The notes under the pieces: model-generated | The model's input: the letters and a program-made list of their open reading frames with translations, nothing else | Told to the model about the DNA's origin: nothing | Database searches by the model: none | Translations under genes and position numbers: made by a program | Assembly (NCBI GenBank): GCA_017466805.1 | Contig: JAFTTN010000009.1 | Coordinates: 1-61,821, forward strand | Direction: 5' to 3' | DNA from: Clostridia bacterium | GTDB taxonomy: Bacteria > Bacillota > Clostridia > Oscillospirales > CAG-382 | Length of the DNA stretch: 61,821 bases | Shown: positions 58,600 to 61,821 of the stretch, piece by piece | Layout of the letters: each line of letters opens with the position of its first letter | Position numbering within the stretch: the first letter of the stretch is position 1

Positions 58600-59772
58600 A
58601 TGAACGATCTTTGTGCCGATATCGGCTATAAAAGCTATAACCACTTCGGCGAACAGCTTTGCGGCGACCACGTCGACGTTGTCGAAAAGGACGATAATTC
58701 CACCGTTGTCGTGCTTACCGACGGCTTGGGAAGCGGTGTAAAGGCAAGTATTCTTTCCACCCTCACCTCGAAAATTATTTCCACGATGATGGCGGAGGGA
58801 TTGCCTATCGAGGAATGCGTCGAAACAATCGCGGCAACTCTGCCCGTCTGTTCGGTGCGAAAGGTAGCGTATTCTACCTTTACCATTATCCATATTATTA
58901 ATAACGAAACCGCCGAGCTTATTCAGTACGATAACCCCCACGTTATCTTTATTCGCGACGGTAAAAGCACCGATTACCAAATGACCGAAACGATTATCGG
59001 CGGTAAAAAAATCTACCGCTCTTCGATAAAGCTGCGCGAGGACGATTTGTTTATCGCAATGAGCGACGGATGTCCCCACGCAGGCACCGGACTTACCTAT
59101 AACTTCGGTTGGAAACGCGAAAACATAGCCGAATTTATGGAAACGATATCCGGCTCGGGCTTCACGGCAAAAACTCTTTCGACAATTCTTGTCGACGAAT
59201 GCAACAAGCTCTATGGCGGTCAGCCCTACGATGATACCACCGCCTGCGTAGTACGTATACGCAAGCGCGTTCCTATGAATATTCTTTTCGGCCCGCCCGC
59301 CAACCGCGACGATTGCGACAGAATGATGTCGCTCTTCTTCTCGAAAGGCGGCAAGCATATCGTTTGCGGCGGCACAACCTCGTCTATTGCGGCGAAATAT
59401 CTGCGCAAGCCGATAAGGACCAGCCTTAATTTCGAAGCGCCCGATATCCCGCCCATTTCGTTTATCGAAGGCGTCGATCTCGTTACCGAAGGCGTGATAA
59501 CCGTAAACAAGGTGCTTACCTACGCGCGCGATTATTTGGAGGATAACAAGACCTATGAGCATTGGGGCTTCAAACGCGACGGTGCTTCGCTTATTGCGAG
59601 AATGCTGTTCGAGGAAGCAACCGATATTAACTTCTACGTCGGCAGAGCGATAAACCCCGCCCACCAAAACCCCGACCTTCCCATAAACTTCAGCATTAAA
59701 ATGAATCTTGTAAAAGAGCTTTCGGAATGTTTGAAAAAAATGGGCAAGCATATTAAGGTAAGCTATTTCTAA
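58600..59772 (+). CDS. SpoIIE-family serine/threonine phosphatase
   Basis: 390 residues. The N-terminal PP2C-type domain has the metal motifs VVVLTDGLGSGVKAS (about residue 38) and FIAMSDGCPHAG (about 153), as in SpoIIE/RsbU phosphatases. It lacks the membrane part of SpoIIE. The C-terminal half (about 225-390) is unrelated to other known modules that I recognise. It may dephosphorylate an anti-anti-sigma factor, but none is encoded nearby. Anaerobes often carry this two-part form near hydrogenase genes; here it sits before spoIID, which instead suggests a sporulation or stress role. Confidence 0.87.
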   Translation: MNDLCADIGYKSYNHFGEQLCGDHVDVVEKDDNSTVVVLTDGLGSGVKASILSTLTSKIISTMMAEGLPIEECVETIAATLPVCSVRKVAYSTFTIIHIINNETAELIQYDNPHVIFIRDGKSTDYQMTETIIGGKKIYRSSIKLREDDLFIAMSDGCPHAGTGLTYNFGWKRENIAEFMETISGSGFTAKTLSTILVDECNKLYGGQPYDDTTACVVRIRKRVPMNILFGPPANRDDCDRMMSLFFSKGGKHIVCGGTTSSIAAKYLRKPIRTSLNFEAPDIPPISFIEGVDLVTEGVITVNKVLTYARDYLEDNKTYEHWGFKRDGASLIARMLFEEATDINFYVGRAINPAHQNPDLPINFSIKMNLVKELSECLKKMGKHIKVSYF

Positions 59773-59825
59773 AATTCAAAAACCAACCATACACTTATAT
59801 AAAAAAGGAAAAGGAAGTTTTTTAT

Positions 59826-60680
59826 ATGAGCCGTTTTGGTTGGTTTTTCGTTTTAATCGCTGTTTTGCTCACAGCCACCCCCTTTGTTGCAAAAAAAGCA
59901 GTAGGCGGCGGCAATGCAACCCTTTCGGTTATGCTCGGAAACGAGCTTTGCGAAATGGATATCGAGGAATACGTTCTGCGCGTGCTTATATCCGAAGGTC
60001 AAAAATGTCAAAGCGCGGAAACGAAAAAAGCACTCGCCGTCGCGGCGCGCTCCTGCGGTATGTATTTCGCGCTGTACGGTATGAAGCACGGCGATTTCGA
60101 CGTCTGCTCGAGCGCAGAATGCTGTCTTCCGCTCGGCGACCCGAAGGCCGCAAGCGCAAAGCAACTTTCCGAAGCATCGGCGGCGGTGCGCGAAACGAAG
60201 GGAATAATATTAACTCTGAATAAGCTGCCCGCAATGGCGCTTTTCACGCTTTGCGCTTCGGAGGGAACCCGTTATTGCGAGGAATTCGAATATATAACCC
60301 CAATTAAAAACGAAGAAAAATGCGAAAAGCATATAACCGTTTTGGAGTATGGCACGCTCGAGCTGTCGCACGCTTTGCAGTGCGAAAAGCTTTCGGACTG
60401 CTTGTTCGTATACGGCGAAAACGCCAAATGCGCATTTGCAATCGCAGAGCATAAACAGGTGCAGGCGGATTTTATAGTTTCTGCCCTCTCGCTTCCCTCT
60501 TATGAATTCGAAGCAGAGCTTTCAAACGAATCGGCGGTTTTCACGGTTTACGGCGCGGGGCACGGCTGCGGGCTCGACCTTTGCGCCGCCGATAAGCTTG
60601 CAAGCAACGGTTATGGCTACGAAAAAATACTTTTATTTTATTTTCCGAATTTAGAAATAAACAAAATATATAACGCTTGA
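59826..60680 (+). CDS. spoIID: Stage II sporulation protein D
   Basis: 284 residues. An N-terminal membrane anchor (about 5-25) is followed by the SpoIID/LytB domain: DIEEYVLRVLISEG, AVAARSCGMYFAL, ETKGIILTLNKLPAMALF (catalytic-region strand) and the C-terminal GAGHGCGLDLCAADKLASNGYGYEKIL. It is a lytic transglycosylase that, with SpoIIP and SpoIIM, degrades septal peptidoglycan during engulfment. Next to SpoIIQ, as in other Clostridia. RBS AAGGAAG. Confidence 0.92.
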   Translation: MSRFGWFFVLIAVLLTATPFVAKKAVGGGNATLSVMLGNELCEMDIEEYVLRVLISEGQKCQSAETKKALAVAARSCGMYFALYGMKHGDFDVCSSAECCLPLGDPKAASAKQLSEASAAVRETKGIILTLNKLPAMALFTLCASEGTRYCEEFEYITPIKNEEKCEKHITVLEYGTLELSHALQCEKLSDCLFVYGENAKCAFAIAEHKQVQADFIVSALSLPSYEFEAELSNESAVFTVYGAGHGCGLDLCAADKLASNGYGYEKILLFYFPNLEINKIYNA

Positions 60681-60740
60681 ATAATAACCCTCGAAAGTGC
60701 GAACAATACAAACAACAAAACACTTTCAGGGGGTTTACCT

Positions 60741-61472
60741 ATGAACGACAATTTCGAAAACAATAACCAAAACGATCTTCCCTCAGAGCGCGAGCCGCTC
60801 GCAAAAAGGATAGCAAGGTTTTCTGCTTTCATATATCTCGGACTTGCAATAACCGTGGTCATCGTCGCAACCGTCGGTATTTTCAGCATTTCTTACGATT
60901 ACGAAGCAAGCCTGCCTCCGATTTCGATTCCCGAGCTCGATTTCACACCCGATATTTCTCTCCCCGACGAGCCCGTAATTAAGCCCGAAACGAGCGATCT
61001 TCCCGTCGGCAACGAGCAAAGCGGGGTCGATGCCGAGGTGAGCGAGCCTTCTGCGCCGCGCGTGATGTTTTACCGTCCGGTCGAAGGCGAAATTATCAAA
61101 CCGCACAGCTTCGACAAGCTTGTATTTTCCGAAACGATGAAGGATTACCGAGTTCACAACGGTATAGATATCGCCTGCGCCGAGGGTGCAGAGGTGTCTG
61201 CCTTTACCGACGGAACGGTAGCCTCGATAACCGAGGATTATTTTAAAGGCGTAACCGTTGCGATAACCCACGACCAAGGCGTCGTTTCCTATTATATGAA
61301 CCTCTCGCCCGAGCTTGCCGAGGGTATATCGGTTGGCGCAGAGGTGCTTGCGGGACAAGCTATCGGCAACGTCGGAAGCTCGGCACGCGCAGAAGCGCTC
61401 GATCCGACACACCTTCATTTCGAAATGACGGTGAACGGGCTCCCCGTAGATCCCGAACCCGAATTGCCTTGA
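60741..61472 (+). CDS. spoIIQ: SpoIIQ-like M23 peptidase
   Basis: 243 residues. A single transmembrane helix (about 28-50) is followed by a Pro-rich linker and an M23/LytM domain from about 115. The zinc ligands of active enzymes, HNGID and HLHFE, are both present, whereas B. subtilis SpoIIQ has lost one. In sporulation SpoIIQ in the forespore pairs with SpoIIIAH to form the engulfment channel. Placement 60 bp after spoIID supports this over a general cell-wall peptidase. RBS AGGGGG. Confidence 0.9.
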   Translation: MNDNFENNNQNDLPSEREPLAKRIARFSAFIYLGLAITVVIVATVGIFSISYDYEASLPPISIPELDFTPDISLPDEPVIKPETSDLPVGNEQSGVDAEVSEPSAPRVMFYRPVEGEIIKPHSFDKLVFSETMKDYRVHNGIDIACAEGAEVSAFTDGTVASITEDYFKGVTVAITHDQGVVSYYMNLSPELAEGISVGAEVLAGQAIGNVGSSARAEALDPTHLHFEMTVNGLPVDPEPELP

Positions 61473-61482
61473 ATATTAAAAC

Positions 61483-61513
61483 AACACCGTCGAGATACTG
61501 CCTCGGCGGTGTT
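61483..61513 (+). terminator. Intrinsic terminator of spoIIQ
   Basis: Stem AACACCGTCGAG/CTCGGCGGTGTT with a G-U pair. The stretch 61514-61625 shows nothing recognised. Confidence 0.8.
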
Positions 61514-61621
61514 TGTATGTAAAAAGCATTAAAGCAACGCGGAAAGTACAAAAAACCGTCCCGAAAGGGCGATGCTTCGCTGTGGTGTGTCCCCCTTTTT
61601 TGCGCCTCTTCTTTACAAAAA

Positions 61622-61650
61622 ATCGGGAGAGGCGTTTTCCGCCTCTCCTT
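61622..61650 (-). terminator. Intrinsic terminator of the right-edge dockerin gene
   Basis: Stem GGAGAGGC(G)/(C)GCCTCTCC followed on the minus strand by a U-rich run. Confidence 0.82.
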
Positions 61651-61664
61651 TATATTGCTTTTAT

Positions 61665-61821
61665 TTATTTCTTAGCAATCACAAACGTACCGAAGTAATG
61701 TCTTGCGATAAGAATGTAGTCGTATTGGTCAACTACACCGTCGACGTTAACGTCGCCGCGCTTGAATTCGTCGCCCACGAGAATGCGGGTTTCGAAATAG
61801 TGACGCTTAACGAGAATGTAA
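61665..61821 (-). CDS. Dockerin-containing secreted protein, C-terminus only
   Basis: The last 51 residues before the stop at 61665-61667; the rest lies past the right edge. They contain the end of a first dockerin helix (YILVKRHYFETR) and the second calcium loop GDVNVDGVVDQYDY, then ILIARHYFGTFVIAKK. The sequence is nearly the same as the dockerin of the protein at 24836-27985, including GDEFKRGDVN. Its catalytic or binding part is not visible. It has its own terminator. Confidence 0.85.
   Translation of the reverse strand, partial: YILVKRHYFETRILVGDEFKRGDVNVDGVVDQYDYILIARHYFGTFVIAKK

Overview
The window looks like a chromosomal segment of an anaerobic, spore-forming Bacillota of class Clostridia, probably a gut or other fermentative species. 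The evidence is a T-box leader in front of thrS, a SpoIID/SpoIIQ pair beside a SpoIIE-type phosphatase, NrdR, an NfnAB-type ferredoxin:NADP+ reductase, ferredoxin-dependent indolepyruvate oxidoreductase, and dense sigma-A-type promoters, nearly all with 17-bp spacers. Dockerin, discoidin-like and CBM9-like secreted proteins suggest life on complex glycans. I cannot name the species.

Layout. 1-11870: two divergent giant secreted proteins (one cut by the left edge) built from CBM9-like repeats. They are close paralogs whose ends are almost identical and whose middles have diverged. 11919-19189: thrS with its T-box, a sugar isomerase, and an aryl-acid operon (phenylacetate-CoA ligase, indolepyruvate oxidoreductase alpha and beta, ACT protein). 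19514-24748: acyl-CoA synthetase, DUF1836 protein, proline genes proA/proB and maf. 24836-31783: a secreted NAGPA-type glycosidase with dockerin, a PAS/kinase-like protein, nrdR and an ABC-2 exporter. 32018-37008: NfnAB-like pair (the B gene has a one-base frameshift), then an SAH deaminase with an S-adenosylhomocysteinase. 37058-39166: a discoidin-type surface protein, a patatin and a small protein. 39296-47585: an oligopeptide ABC operon whose OppC carries a seven-repeat RCC1-like propeller and whose OppF carries a long coiled-coil insert.

47586-54511 is the most unusual part. tRNA-Ala(GGC) and tRNA-Gly(CCC) are each followed by a copy of their own 3' end. Each copy forms one side of a conserved branched hairpin with the same unpaired bases and compensatory stem changes. 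Hairpin-rich repeats surround both. Between them lie a sigma-factor-like gene with a long C-terminal extension, a radical SAM gene, a second sugar isomerase and putP. 54512-61821: a small membrane protein, nitroreductase, a DUF4855 lipoprotein, the SpoIIE-like/SpoIID/SpoIIQ set, and the C-terminus of a second dockerin protein cut by the right edge.

Linked functions: NfnAB and indolepyruvate oxidoreductase share the ferredoxin pool. The deaminase and hydrolase form an SAH-recycling pair. The giant CBM9-like proteins, dockerin proteins, DUF4855 lipoprotein and enlarged Opp system form a polymer-binding and peptide-uptake surface layer. All functional calls come from reading the sequence without database searches.
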